From contig MNCI01015922.1 in NCBI GenBank assembly GCA_015680685.1, positions 409,440 through 462,731 on the forward strand: a stretch of 53,292 bases of DNA. Direction: 5' to 3'. This document shows, one piece after another, positions 10,105 to 22,613 of this stretch. The notes beneath the pieces were generated by a model. The model was not told where the DNA came from. It searched no databases and saw only the letters and a program-made list of their open reading frames with translations. Positions within the stretch are counted from its first letter, which is position 1, and each line of letters starts with the position of its first letter. Source of the stretch: Gnetum montanum. Lineage: Eukaryota; Streptophyta; Gnetopsida; Gnetales; Gnetaceae. Both the position numbers and the translations under genes were made by a program.

Positions 10105-13100
10105 ATGTCGTTCTAAAAATCCACCAAATTGCTCTTCACCTTCATTAGCAAAAATCATAACCAATAAGCCATGAGGGTGTATGATCCCAAAGACCCTACC
10201 ATCATTGAATGTAGGTGATATTTGAGAGTTAGAGGGGAAAGTCTTGATTTTGCAGCCATTAATGAAGATCGCTATAACTTCATTTGTACCAAAATTTAGG
10301 TAGATATGCTAATTTACAGAATTGAAGTCGAAGCCAAGAAGGAGTTTGAGCTCATACATAGGAATGGGAAAGAGTACATCCCTTCTCAGTATGAAGAAAT
10401 TCCACTAAATGACATCTATTCTAGTGTCCTAGCCTAATTGATTTCCATAGAGGAGGAAGATGACCAACCTACCTTTGGGGAACAACAGGAAGAAGAGGAT
10501 GAATTTAGGGTAGAATCTAAGCTTGAAAACATCCTTGGAGGGTTGTTTAACCAAACATTCCCCAATGTCATAGAACCTTCCCCTAATGCCTTTGTTTTCT
10601 CCATGGGCATGGTGCCACTATCTTCCACTCCTTCATGCCCTACTATGGCAAATCCCATGCTAGTTGTAGCAACACATCACACTCAGTCAATGCCACAAAC
10701 AACAAACTATAACATATCAATGCCATTTGCAACACAGCCACAAAATACAAAATCATCAATGGTGGGTTTTACCACAAAAAATCTGATAACTACTCACATG
10801 GGGTCCACCATGAGAGCCCTTGCAACACAAGGGTCACACACCACATTTGTCCCATTTGTGCCTCAAGTATTGGCATAGACATCTTTTTTTTTATTTGCCC
10901 TACAAGCTACAACTATAGCGCAATCTTTTCCTTTTGTCATGCAACCCATAGCAAGGCCACAAGCCTCATAACAAACACCACAACATTATGTATAGACCTT
11001 GCAAACTATGGGGCCATTGCAAGACTTGGATCAAGGTTTCCAAATGATCTAAGACCAAATAGAGGAATTAAAGAGGCTTAAAGCCTCTACCACACAAATC
11101 GTCAAGATTATGGACTTCTACCAAGATGATCCCATAAGTCTTGTAATCCCACCCTTCCTCCTGGTGTCCCCATTCCATAATTTAACAAATATAACACAGA
11201 AGGTAACCCTAATGCTCATCTTATCACCTTTCGATCTGAATGTTTGCTCTTGTAGTCATGGCCTCATGCCATCATTAGGATTTTCCCTATGTCTTTGACT
11301 AATAAAGCACTCAATTGGTATCGTGCATTACCTAGAGGATCTATATCCTTTCTATAAGACTTAGTAGCCTATTTTGTCAATTTCTTTAAGTATAACTTGA
11401 AGGTTGACACAACGCTTGATCAACTCATGAAGGTTAAGCAAGGGCCTTTAGAACCCGTATAGAAATTCATTTAGCAGTGGAATGGACTACTGAATGAAAT
11501 ACTAGAGCCCATTTTTGAAGTCCACTTGCTAGCCATATTCAAGCAACAATTAATGAATTTATCAAGTTTAAACTCTACTACCTTGATCCATGGTTTCTTA
11601 GCCAAGAATTCTCACAAACTAAAAATATTGAGGATGTCGTAGAGGCTAGCCATGATCCAACCTATATATCATACAAAAACCAACATGCTTGAAGAGACAA
11701 AGAAAAAAGCAAACAAGGAAACACTATTGTGGCAATCGTAACCAAGGAAAACAAGACTATGAACCAAGGGCCAAAGGTCAATCCACCTAAGGCCCCTACC
11801 AATGATCGCAGTAACCAACCATCAACTTCTGAGACCAATACACTGACAATAAATGGACCTAACATCAAAAGGAAGGATAGGTCTAAGTACACTAAGTTTC
11901 CACTAAAACCATTTGAGTTGATTGACCAACTATTAAGAAGTGAGCACATGCAACATAAACAAATAAATGAAGCCACTTGAAAGAAACACAAGCGACTATG
12001 TGAGATAGACATAGATCCCTCTTGGGCAATGAAAGATGATCCCTTGTTGCCTAGACTCTTCAAGCTAGATTGCTTATGCCATTATCATCAACTGCCTTGT
12101 CATGATATAGAATTCTACTTTATGCTGAAGCATGACCTAGAAAGGATGATAAATAGGGAGGAATTGGTCTTAGTTGCTTCTAACCTAGTTTGATCACAAA
12201 ACTAGTTAATGTAGGTCTACAAAGATCCATTAAATGCTAATGATAGCCCTTATGTCATTTTGGCATTCAACATTGATGACAAACGAAGACCTATAAGAGA
12301 ACCATTTGTGATCCAAGTGCCCCCTTTACAATGAAAGAGCTTCTTTAGCTTCCCATAGCTCAAGACCTCCTTTCATTATGAGAGTATCATCATGAATGCC
12401 TCCAAGAGAATCTTTTGTCATCAAGGTTCCCCAACCCAATACAACCCAAATAGCTATAGCCCAACCAACTATAGAACAACCCCCTTATGGTGGCCAATGC
12501 TACTACCTCTTCCTTACAACCAACAACTAACAACCAAAAAATTTCAGCCAACCAAAGGAGGAAGTATAAGCAAAAGCTTGACAACAAGGGAGATAAGCAG
12601 ATGGAAGCACAAAAGGAAGTGGATCCATTGAAGCCCACTCCTATTTTGGCTATACCTATGACCTCCTTTACTCCATCTCTTTCAACCAATAAGGCATAGG
12701 AGGACACTAAAGCCCACAACCAAAACAATCAAAAGGAGCCACAACCTAAAACTAAATTTTGCCTTTTGGAATGCATGGAGGAAGTAAAGCACAACTAGGG
12801 TGACAAACCCATAGCCAACGATAAGAACTTCCTCAGTGCAATGGACCAAGTCAAGCAATCCCTAAAGTAGAAGAAAACTCCCTTAAGCTTATATGACCTA
12901 ATCATGACTTTCATCACACATCATGACTCACTAGTTAAAATGTCAACCTCCATACCTATTAGTGAAGATATTCTTGCTAACGAGGAAGCCATCCATGTAG
13001 TGATGATTCCTTCCTCACTCGGGGAAGAGAAATCAACATCCTTAATATTTTGCAATAGTGAAATTAAGGTTAATCCCTAGAATGGTGAGGTGACTATGGC

Positions 13101-13755
13101 CCCTCTATTCATAACCATACACATAGGACAATTTAAAATACATTGGGTGTATGTTGATGATGGAGCAGCAACCAATGTTATCCCATGCATCATCGTTGAA
13201 CGCTTGGGCTTAATTGAGTAGGTACAACCTATGACCACTACAACTCTTAAGTCCTTTAATGGATCAAGAGTTGTCATTAAGGGGTCTATCTCCTTGGATT
13301 TTGTAGCATGAGAATAATTCCCTACAACCATAAAATTTTTGGTGGTGGAAGAGACATGAGGATTCAACCTGATCCTAGGTAGACCTTAGTTGGCTTAATT
13401 ACGAGATGTCTCCTCGCCCATCCATCAAGAAATTCACCTTCCTTATGAGGGAGGTGAAATCATCATTCATGATGACAACATGGCTCCCTTGGCTATCAAT
13501 AATGTGGACATAGAACTAGGGTTCGAAGTGGAGTTTTAAGAAGAAGATCCTAGCCATGAAGAGCAAGAATCCAAGACAACCAATGGTGATAATGAGAAGC
13601 AATGCAATATGCTATGGAATGAACTCCCTTTCAACATAGCAAGCAAAGAGGATGGTGAATACAAGCTTTTGTAGAGTAGGCCTTACTCACTTTCTAATCT
13701 TACAAAGATTAGGAAGAGTCTGTACAAGTGAAATTTACCCTAACCTTTTTGAGCA
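10105..13755 (+). pseudogene. gag-pro: Element D gag and protease, Tat-like, decayed
   Basis: One dominant frame with many stops runs from ATG 10105. The first part has an acidic stretch (IEEEDDQPTFGEQQEEEDEF). At about 11290-11560 the frame reads LTNKALNWYRALPRGSI, LVAYFVNFFKYN and TLDQLMKVKQGP, the Retrotrans_gag core. Near 12075-12180 CHYHQLPCHDIE...LKHDLERMINREEL resembles the Cys/His segment typical of Tat-lineage gag. At about 13145-13215 VYVDDGAATNVIPCIIVE matches a retropepsin active site (DDGA). The frame ends near 13755. No RT, RNase H or integrase follows, so this looks like a non-autonomous gag-protease element, unless pol was deleted. Many stops derive from CAA/CAG/CGA/TGG by transitions. 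Confidence 0.75.
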
Positions 13756-13933
13756 TTTATGACCAAATGTAGCGATAGCTAAATAGCCTTATTTTTTCTT
13801 TTGCAATTTATTATATCTTTATTATCTTATGCATGCAGCCTATGCATGTAGCCTAAATTTATTTGTAGTATTACTTATTTGCTACAAGCTTTCTTTATCT
13901 TTTAGAACATTAAAAAAGTATCTCTTTTAGACA
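13756..13933. other. Spacer after gag-protease of element D
   Basis: AT-rich non-coding sequence where a pol gene would be expected. A short repeat ATGCAGCCTATGCATGTAGCC lies near 13832. Confidence 0.4.
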
Positions 13934-14052
13934 CTGTTTGCTAAGACATAAAACTAGCACTATGGCCTGCTAAGGCCTAAAATTGGCACTATGGTCTGCT
14001 ATGACCTTAAATTGGCATTTTCATCTACTAAGATGTTAAATTGGTAATGTAG
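13934..14052. repeat. Four-copy ~30-bp tandem repeat
   Basis: Units follow the pattern CTGCTAAGRCCTAAAATTGGCACTATGG with drift: TTTGCTAAGACATAAAACTAGC, CTGCTAAGGCCTAAAATTGGC, CTGCTATGACCTTAAATTGGC, CTACTAAGATGTTAAATTGG. It sits between the gag-protease end and the 3' end of the antisense gene. Confidence 0.75.
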
Positions 14053-14371
14053 CCACAATCACACAATATAACCTATGCCCACAATGGCTTAAAACTAGCA
14101 AATGTTCCTTATTATATCTCCTTTTTTTTAGCCTATTATTACATTGATTTAATGTTACAATAAAAAAATCAACATAGCCATTTACAATGTTTAAAACATT
14201 TACAGCTGTAGATGCGTATAACAAAAAATGAAACCAAATGTTTAGATTTAAAATTGAAATATCCATAAATACAATGTGTAGTAATGATGCTAAAGACTAA
14301 CCATCCATAACATAATCTTGGCTAACCATAGCCATTAACATAAAACAAGAAAAAATAGCCAACAAGTTAAA

Positions 14372-15882
14372 CTAAAGCAAGCTGTTGAGTAGCATCCGGA
14401 GGAGGAGGTGATGGGTCATTTCCACCCTCACTGCTAGGGCCACCAGTGTATCTTGAGACTTGAAATGCCACAACATATAGTCCATTAGTAACCAATAACC
14501 AAAATCATGACTCAAAACACAAACTAAAGCATAAAATATATCAAACCTGTGGAGAGTCTAGCTCCATCACTTCCGGGGACAGATGGAAAAGGCCTTCCTC
14601 TAAACAATGGAGGATTTGATCCTTTTCATGTTGACCTAGTCAACATTTCCAAGATCAATGCTAAAAAGAATGCCAAATTTGTCTATAGGAGTATAAGTAG
14701 GAGGCTCATGAATAACAACAGCTATAGTAGTATCACCCACAATGGTAGTGATCTAAAGAGTAGGGAATTGCTCCACCTTAAGAGTGCTTTCAAAGAGTTG
14801 TTAAGCACTCTTTGCTTGGATCACCTGAATGAATATCTCTCTCTTGTGCCATTTAACTGACTCTTCCTTAAGCCATTTCAAGTAGGCTCCATGATTGGCC
14901 TTATATTACCACTTGTGGGCCTTTTGTGTCTTGCCCCACTGTAAGACCCAAACACAGTGATCCTTCTAGTCTTTAACCTTTTGGGAGATGAGGTCCATCT
15001 GCATATGTTGCTCTATCATCTCTTGTAGGACCGCTACTTTTTCTTGAACAACATGCCAATAGCAAGTCCATGTGATATCCTTAGTCCGTAACTCCCCTGA
15101 GTTAGCCACTTGGCCTTCCATAAAGGATTTATGGTCCTAGAGATTCCTAATGGTATCCTCTTTCCTTTGAACCTTTTCCCTCAAGGCTACAACTTCCTTC
15201 CATAGGGATTCGTTGAACCTCTCTAGCTCCCATGAAGCTTTTGTGCATGACATTGCTAAACTAGTGGTAGTGTCATATAGCTTCATGGGTACATTAGACA
15301 TGTCAAAGGGAAGTATAGGTAAGGAGTCTACCTTCATGTTCCTATTGGAGTTCCACTCTACAGACGCTATTACACAAAGCATAAAATGCAACCATAAGAC
15401 AGAACCTCAAATAGCCACAATGCAAACAAAGCCTACAACCAAAGTGCATAAAAGAAAATCCTTACCTATCTCAGGAGCAACCAAACGTAGTTGATTGATG
15501 ATGTCCTTGGCCATCCCATGCAAGAACTCCACTTTGTCTAGAGTCTCTACCCATGGTTTCACATAAAACTCAGGGATAGGTGCTTGCATTGGTGGCTCAG
15601 GAACTACTGTAAGCATAACAATCATCAAAAGGTTAGGATGATAATCAAATGTAACTAATGCAATATAACAACCATATTAAGGCATAGGCATACCTAGATC
15701 CTCCTCCTCTTCCTCCTCTGGGATGATGATGGAAGAGGTACCTAGTACCACCTCATCAAACAAGGCATCTAGATCATCTATGGTTGCATCAGCAAGTCCT
15801 TCAACCATGGGTTGCTTGAGGAGTGCCTCTTCTACATGCCTTTGTTCTACCTCTGTAGTAGCTTGGGTTGCTATAACCTGAT
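14372..15882 (-). pseudogene. Antisense multi-exon ORF of element D, 3' exons
   Basis: Minus-strand exons with consensus borders: 15882-15694 (reading QVIATQATTEVEQRHVEEAL then an acidic run IIIPEEEEEEDLG; donor AG|GTATGC), 15606-15466 (acceptor TTACAG, donor ATAG|GTAAGG; FYVKPWVETLDKVEFLHGM), 15366-14547 (acceptor GTAATAG; coiled-coil ELERFNESLWKEVVALREK and later VKWHKREIFIQVIQ; donor CAG|GTTTG) and 14458-14372 (acceptor TTTCAAG; Ser/Pro-rich tail GGNDPSPPPPDATQQL then TAG). The 15882 end is cut by element 1; the exon resumes at 46970. Several in-frame stops show that it is dead. Position and antisense orientation relative to gag resemble the antisense extra ORFs known in some Tat elements such as Retand and Grande; the assignment is inference. 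Confidence 0.6.
15878..15882. repeat. Target-site duplication of element 1, left
   Basis: CTGAT directly before the 5' LTR; the partner is TTGAT at 46960-46964 directly after the 3' LTR, one transition apart. Confidence 0.8.
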
Positions 15883-16794
15883 TGATGAAACACAATTTGT
15901 TGCATTGATTGGGCCTCGTCGACTAGGCCTTGTTGATGAGGCCCCGTCGACATAGTGTATTACATGGACATAGCCCCGTTGATGCACGGGTCTATCTTGG
16001 CCTATAAATATGAGCTAACTAGCCGCATTTATGGCATTAGATTTCATAGTAGTAGCAAAGCTCTTGTAGTTTGTTTAGTCAAAAGTTAGAATATTTTTTC
16101 CAAGTGCTCGCAGCAGTAGTCATTGAGTGTATGGATCTTTATTCAAGCATTGTTGTACTTGAACATGACAGTGTGTGCGACAGTAAAGATGAACTTCTTG
16201 ATAAATCTTGCAACATTTTGGATAGTTTAAATGTTTCATTTATGCATTCAATATTTTCAATTATTTATGCAATATTTTTTAATAATTAAGTTGATTAAGG
16301 AAATTAAGAAAGATAAGTGAAATAGATTAAATACATAAGTACGATCACTTCAAACATAGCATGTATTCGCTTGGTAATCCCACCAGCATTATTCCTTGGT
16401 GCACCCAATAGCGTAGCACTTGGTAACCCAATAGTGGATACATGGGTTTAGGACATGTACGGAAGGTGGGAATAAATGCTTATGTTAGGATTAGTTAGAG
16501 ACTAGTTAGTTAGTCAATCTAGATTAGTCATTAAATGACTCTATCTCTCTCTCTCTTCAAGCATCCAAAAACATAAAATATAAAATGATAAAAATCATAT
16601 GCCTCAATTTCACTTAATCATACCTTTGTACTTCACAAGTGTAATCGAGAAGATAATGAATAAACTTAGGTCAATATTTACTTCTTAGAAGACTAGTGTA
16701 CCAAAAACTATAAAGTCCAAGGAATTTGACTAGATCATGCATGAATGCTTTGTGATTCATATGGTTGGGCGTAGGGGTACGTCACCACTCATCA
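15883..16794 (+). mobile_element. Element 1 5' LTR (family B)
   Basis: 912 bp from TGATGAAACACA to CACTCATCA. U3 is very short: motifs CCTCGTCGAC, CCCCGTCGAC and CCCCGTTGAT, then TATA TATAAATA at 16003. Downstream are three versions of CTTGGTAAYCCMAYAG, a CT microsatellite near 16541 and a 3' end GTAGGGGTACGTCACC. It matches 46078-46959 along its length with many substitutions, so the insertion is old. Confidence 0.92.
16003..16010 (+). promoter_or_regulatory. LTR TATA box, element 1 5' LTR
   Basis: CCTATAAATATG about 120 bp inside the LTR, directly after the GTCGAC-type motif array (15917-15987). The equivalent in the 3' LTR is TATAAATA at 46170. Confidence 0.75.
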
Positions 16795-16795
16795 T

Positions 16796-16813
16796 TGGCA
16801 TCATTGCCAGGGA
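16796..16813 (+). promoter_or_regulatory. Primer-binding site, decayed tRNA-Asp type
   Basis: TGGCATCATTGCCAGGGA begins two bases after the LTR end. From memory, the tRNA-Asp-complementary site used by Athila-type elements is TGGCGCCGTTGCCGGGGA. The four differences are all C-to-T or G-to-A transitions. Confidence 0.75.
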
Positions 16814-16947
16814 CTTTGTTTATTGAAACATGTGCTATCTAAGATTAGTAAACATTATTAATATTGTTGGATGAACCAAAGGTCAACATCACTCTCAAAC
16901 GACATCCAATTACAAAAGCACACTGATAATTTTATTTGTTTTGCAAA

Positions 16948-19037
16948 ATGTATTCTTCTTCTCAAAGGCATGAAGATGTCAAACCACTAGCTCCATAGGA
17001 GTGCAAAGTGGTATATACTCATCTAGATGAGTATGTACCAGACTTCACCTTCATCCTACATCAGTATGAATTTCTACGATGGCGTGAAATGGATGGTAAC
17101 ATCGTATTGCCCCCTGATCGATCTGTGCTCGAGATGCTGTTTCAAACTCTTAAAAAGTTGGGCATCTCAGATCTTCATGAGGAATATGTTGTGAATGATC
17201 ATGAAACTTAGGAATACCATCCCACTGAAACACAATGCAAGAAAGATTGACACCAGGTAAAGCACCACAAGTTTATGAAGGGGAAACATTTCACTAATCC
17301 GTTGTTCCTTCTAAATCAAGATGACAATGAGAATCCTTCCTTTGAAGGTTCTCAACATGAAGATTCTCCACCCTCTGTTGTTGGTAATGAGGGTGTGACC
17401 TTGAATCTACAATCTACTATTCATAAACTAGGTCTGGGAAAAAGTGATAGTCAAGGTAGGGACTCAGGTAAATATCACAATGACAAAGGATGGTGGTTGT
17501 AATGAATGAAGAGGTGGTGGAGAACACCATGGTGGTGGTGGTAGTCCACCTTCCTTTTCATCTTCTTCATCTGATTCTAAACATTCCTCTTCATTTGTTG
17601 ATTCTCATAAAAGCCACCATCAAAATAATCATGATGAAGGTGATCAACAAGACAACAATGATTATCAAGGTCGTCAAGAATGTAGAGGTGGAAAGAACCA
17701 TCATTAGGGTCATCAATGCAATGATGATGATGAACCTATGTTGGCAACTAGAAGTATGCTTAACATTGTAGAGGCAGTTAAAATTCCAACCAAGCATAAA
17801 CATGAATAATATCCCAATATTTGAGGGGGGATACAACTCTGATCTGCAGACACATCTACAAGCTTTCCATGATACCTATGCCTTATAGAACATTGAAAAT
17901 GATTGGTAGAAACTCAAGCTTTTCCCTAAGACACTCATCAAGGAAGCTAAAAGTTGGTATCTGTCCTTGGAGTTGGAATCCATTTACTGATGGAGTGTAA
18001 TGTTAGAACTATTTAATGATAAATACCAAATGTACTTCAGAGTGTCTAACATGAGAAGGCAAATCCAAGGCTGGAAACAAGGAACACACTAACCCTTGGA
18101 TGTTACCATGGGTAGATACTACTCACTCTTACACTGATGTCTTGGTCATGGTTATTCCTAAAGGGAATAGCTCCACCACATCNAATGTCTTGGTCATGGT
18201 TATTCCTAAAGGGAATAGCTCCACCACATCATAGATGGGCTTAGAGCCGAAACTAGAAGAACTCTTGGGGTTTATGCCCAAGGAAGACTATTTGAATTAA
18301 GAGCTTATCACATCTAAAGGCTTATAAAGTAGGTAGCAAAAGAAGAAGGTGAGTTACAAAAAAGGAAAAGTGCAGAAGAGTATAATAGGGATCCTTCCAT
18401 CTAGAAAAGAGAGGTCCAATTTTGTGATGAGGAAGAGTTATCACTCAACATAGTGGTGAATAGGAAAACTTTACCTATTTAAAAATATGTTTATAACATT
18501 TTAGCAAAGGTTGATAAATTATGGAACTCTTTAGATGAAAATTTTGAAACTACTATGAAGATTGCTGAAGCATCCAAAGAACAGAATAGTGATCATGAAT
18601 GTAAGAGATGAAAAGAAGTTGAATGTGCCTACAAGAGAGGTAAGAGCAAAGCTATTACTGTTGAGGAAGTTGTGGAGATAGACTTTGAAGATGATGCTAG
18701 TTGTGACATTTTTCAATATGAACATCCAAAGGGGTGCTGTCCTATGGTGTCATACTTACAAGAGTTTGTGGCATACGCATTGAAACCTTGACTAGCATGT
18801 AGGCAAGCCCCCAGATGATTACCTTATCCTCAAGGTAGTCCAAGGTAGTTCCTCTAACAACAACAAGCTTACTATCCAAGTGGAGCTTCACCACAACCAT
18901 ATGAACAATACCAATAGTAGCACCAACCACAATTGTGGGGAATGCCACCACTAAAGTAGTAGTACCCTTATAGGCAAGCAAATTCATATTGGTACTATGT
19001 TCAGCAACCTATTTCTCCTAGAAGTTCTGCAAGCTAC
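16948..19037 (+). pseudogene. gag: Element 1 gag, decayed
   Basis: Starts MYSSSQRHEDV, mirrored by MSSSPRQDK in element 2. The N-terminal part (YTHLDEYVPDFTFILHQ) leads to a Gly/Ser/His/Asp-rich low-complexity segment at about 17510-17730. Then at 17755-18050 comes the Retrotrans_gag core: TRSMLNIVEAVKIPT, FEGGYNSDLQTHLQAFHDTY, KEAKSWYLSLELESI, LELFNDKYQMYF. Near 18625-18745 is a Cys/His-containing tail (ECAYKRGK and YEHPKGCCPMVSYLQ). Stops and shifts are frequent. A 46-bp duplication around the N at 18183 lies inside. The frame is cut at 19037 by solo LTR E and resumes at 22614. Confidence 0.8.
18137..18230. repeat. 46-bp duplication around one N (assembly artefact)
   Basis: ATGTCTTGGTCATGG...CCACCACATC occurs at 18137-18182 and again at 18185-18230, with N at 18183. 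It looks like an unmerged contig overlap. Confidence 0.8.
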
Positions 19038-20251
19038 TGTTGGCGACCGTTTGGGACGCGATTGCCAATGAGTGTCCTCGAACAGGATTTAGGTGCTTGC
19101 TGGTCTCTGGCAACACCAAGGCCCAGATATCTCTAAATAGACTCAGTAGTTAGTGTGAGTATGTGTGTGTGCTATTGTGAAAAATGAAACGATTAGGTTG
19201 TGTGTAAAACTATAAATGACTTATCTTAAAGAGATTCAGCCAACTTTGCAAGGTACTGTGAGTTGTTGAGAGTTCCTATTCTGTTAAATTCCCTAGTCTA
19301 TGCAGTCCTTATAATACCTACTTGTAACAAATAAAGTTTTGCAAAAAAATTTGAGCACAACTCTGCGAATCTACTTCTAATTTTTAGTAGAGAAAGAGAT
19401 AGTTCCACAAGAAAACTAGAAATAGAGCGAGATTCAATGGAAATAGAAAGAAGAGAAAAAGAAAGCAGATTTGTGTAAAGATCTCAAATGTTTAAACAAG
19501 GTAAAATGATACGAGTAAACACTTCGTAATAAAGCTATCCCAAATTCAATAACTACGAATTGTTTAAACTTCGAAGGCTCAAATAAGCAATTTCTTCAAG
19601 ATAATCCTATTATGCTACCAAAAAAATTGCTGCGTAAACTATCATGTACCAAACTCTATTTTGGCTAGATAATGGATGTCAACAATTGCATTCAACAGAA
19701 CCTTCAAAAGACTTGACAATTTATGATTGAAATACCACGGAGATTCACTTTAAAGATAAAAGAAGCTATTTTGATCCTATGAAAATACCAAAGATTTTCT
19801 AAACCCTCTTGACTATTGAATTGTTCAACGGCTTGACTACATGCAGAGGCTCTCTTACAACAATCTCAATAGCGGTTCTTATACATTGCAAAATAATAAA
19901 ATTCACTACTAAAATGCTCTTAAGGCTTTTAAACACAAGCTCTTCTATGGCAAAATTTTAATATAAATTTTCTATTGTGAAACAAGAACAATAAGAGCAA
20001 TCTAAAAATCCCAAAATTACTTGCTAAGCATGATACTATCTAAACCACTAGCTAAACAATTCAAACAAAATAAAAAATAACAAGCATAACTCACAGGACT
20101 ATGACAAAGAGGCTGAAATCTTTTCTTTAGCAAGTCATCTTACAAGCAATCTTTCATGATTTCTTCTTTACAAATGCTCTTCCAAGAGCCAAAGTGTGTC
20201 TCCAAGTGAGAGCTCATCCAAAAGTCCCTCTTTTCTTCTAACCCCTGAAGC

Positions 20252-20263
20252 CTTTTTATAGGG
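20252..20263 (-). promoter_or_regulatory. TATA box of solo LTR E
   Basis: Minus-strand CCTATAAAAAGG in an otherwise AT-rich U3. Upstream (plus 20323-20385) lie two tandem copies of ACTTGCCCAACAAGTTAGGA. Confidence 0.6.
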
Positions 20264-20575
20264 TTCAAAAGGTAGTTAGGTTTCCCAAAATATCTTGGCT
20301 AACTTCTCTCCCAAGTAAGGAAGTTATAACTTGCCCAACAAGTTAGGAGATATTACTTGCCCAACAAGTTAGGAAGTTGTAACTTATACATGAAGTTAGG
20401 AGAAAATCATGCTAACATTGGCATGTGTTTTTGGTGATTTAAAATTAGCTACAATTATCATGGAATTTTATAATCTTCCATATGAATAAAATAGATACTA
20501 ACTAAATGTCCCCTTTATATAGGATGTTACACAAATATCCCAAAAATTTCTTTTCTCTTTTTCAATAATAATAAT

Positions 20576-20990
20576 NNNNNNNNNNNNNNNNNNNNNNNNN
20601 NNNNNNNNNNNNNNNNNNNNNNNNNNNNNNNNNNNNNNNNNNNNNNNNNNNNNNNNNNNNNNNNNNNNNNNNNNNNNNNNNNNNNNNNNNNNNNNNNNNN
20701 NNNNNNNNNNNNNNNNNNNNNNNNNNNNNNNNNNNNNNNNNNNNNNNNNNNNNNNNNNNNNNNNNNNNNNNNNNNNNNNNNNNNNNNNNNNNNNNNNNNN
20801 NNNNNNNNNNNNNNNNNNNNNNNNNNNNNNNNNNNNNNNNNNNNNNNNNNNNNNNNNNNNNNNNNNNNNNNNNNNNNNNNNNNNNNNNNNNNNNNNNNNN
20901 NNNNNNNNNNNNNNNNNNNNNNNNNNNNNNNNNNNNNNNNNNNNNNNNNNNNNNNNNNNNNNNNNNNNNNNNNNNNNNNNNNNNNNNNNN
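20576..20990. other. Assembly gap, 415 Ns
   Basis: An unbroken run of N inside solo LTR E. The sequence CATTGGCATGTGT occurs at 20419 and a near copy follows the gap at 20991, so a local repeat may have broken the assembly. Apparent reading frames through the gap are meaningless. Confidence 0.98.
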
Positions 20991-21528
20991 ATTGGCATGT
21001 GTCTTTACAAATATTTCTTTCATAAGAAGTCACAACCTATATAATAATTTTAGGAAATAAAGCCAAGATCTCTACCTTGTTTAATCCATTTAGCCTTAGT
21101 CCAAGATCAAGTTTCTCAAACACCATGATGGCCATTGCAATAAGCGCTCCATACAATTGTCATTTTATTTTTGTTGCACGTGAGAAAATATGCTAAAATT
21201 ATTTTTAGCCACCAAACCATATGAAATTGGAACTTTATTTTGTTACTTCAATTTCATGCGTTCAGATTTTGTTCTTTCTTTCAGCGATAACGATTTTCTT
21301 CAGAATAAGCCATAACCACGATTCATCAGCTAAATAATCTCCCAGTTGGTTTGATACTGAGCTCAGATACTAAGTCCCTGCAACTAATCTCCTGGCCATG
21401 TCCACGATCCTTCGTATTTGCCATAGAAGAAATGTCATTCCACTGATTCAGTTGTGCACCTGTCTCGCTATGTCTTCATGTCTCTGTAGCCGCACTTGAT
21501 GGATTAGTAATGATGATGATGGACGCAT

Positions 21529-21536
21529 TGACGTCA
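21529..21536. promoter_or_regulatory. TGACGTCA palindrome in U3 of LTR E
   Basis: A perfect 8-bp bZIP-type core (CRE/C-box, TGACGTCA) about 1.3 kb upstream of the minus-strand TATA box. Such cores bind plant TGA/bZIP factors; function here is inference from sequence only. Confidence 0.35.
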
Positions 21537-22613
21537 GGCGCTGCTGTGTTTGCAATTTCTGTTTGCAGGTTCATCATTGCAAGCGTCCAAACGTGAAAAC
21601 ATTTTTGTTGTGTGCCAAGCTTTGCCTTAGGGTTTATGTTTAATATTTCACGTCTTCTCATTGCTGTTTGTCATATCCTGCATTTGAAACAAAAAAGAAA
21701 CCCTGCTACGTTTTTCTTTTTACATGCAGACTCCATTCTCTAGACACTGTGGATCATTGAAGGAGATCTTATTTTTCTTTGGTTCCAGTAACAAATGATA
21801 AACACGATTTGTGGTTGCAACCACTTGAAATTTTTGCCCCAAATTCACCAAGGGCTTCCTACATTTTTCGTTCCATAAACTAAAAATTATTGTATTTATT
21901 TTCTGAATCAGGGATAGTCACTGTATGATTTGGGTGTCAATATTGGCAAAATTTTGATATATTCTTGATGCTTGTCTTGCTGTTTTTCTTCTAATATTGT
22001 TTTTATTCATAACCTATTCTTGTTTTTGCAGTTTTCATTGCTGATTCTAATGCAGAGTATATACAAAGTATTTGACAAATTGCCTTTTGCTAGTGTCTCT
22101 ACTTTTGCTGTTAAAAAAAAATTCAATAAACATTACTGTGACATCCAATTCTTAATTCTTGTATATACTGCTAACTACAGTTTAACTCTTATTCTTTTTC
22201 TCTCTTCTTCTTTTTGTTCTGCACTTCATATACAGGGCACATGAACAAATAGCTTCATGAAGACTACTGAAATTTCCAATGACCAATTTACCATCAATTG
22301 CAGTTACTTTGATTCTTCATTTCTTTCTTCTTTAAATTTAGATGCTATTTCTCTTTATCCACAAGCTGAAATTTTGTTTATTCTAATAAAGAATAGTAGC
22401 CTTTCTTTTAATCTTTCAACATCTAAAATTGCTTTGCAATGGATCTTTAAAAGCTCCCTTATGAATTTAGTGAGAAAACATAGTTAATAGTTTGTGGAAT
22501 TCTTGCCACTTCTCCAACTATGAATAAGAGAGTACTAAAAACTGCAAAAACCTTTAATCAATTTTATTATTCCATCTTGTTCCATGAAATGGCGAAAATG
22601 TGCCAACAGCTAT

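Larger units (their letters stand above)
19038..22608 (-). mobile_element. Solo LTR, family E, 3.57 kb
   Basis: Flanked by GCTAC (19033-19037) and GCTAT (22609-22613), a 5-bp duplication with one transition. On the minus strand it starts TGTTGGCACATTTTCG at 22608 and ends GGTCGCCAACA at 19038, giving matched TGTTGG/CCAACA ends. A minus-strand TATA box (CCTATAAAAAGG, 20252-20263) divides it into a U3 of about 2.3 kb and R-U5 of about 1.2 kb. There is no second LTR, PBS or coding region inside, so it is a solo LTR. It contains the 415-bp gap. It disrupts the gag-protease region of element 1, whose homology to element 2 continues on both sides. Confidence 0.8.

Noticed and set aside
15900-15990. 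GTCGAC sites as simple chance restriction-site-like palindromes
   Set aside because: They recur with similar flanks in four LTRs and two internal promoters, so they were kept as a regulatory array rather than dismissed.
20498-21033. Long minus-strand reading frames of 150-170 codons
   Set aside because: They consist almost entirely of the N gap.
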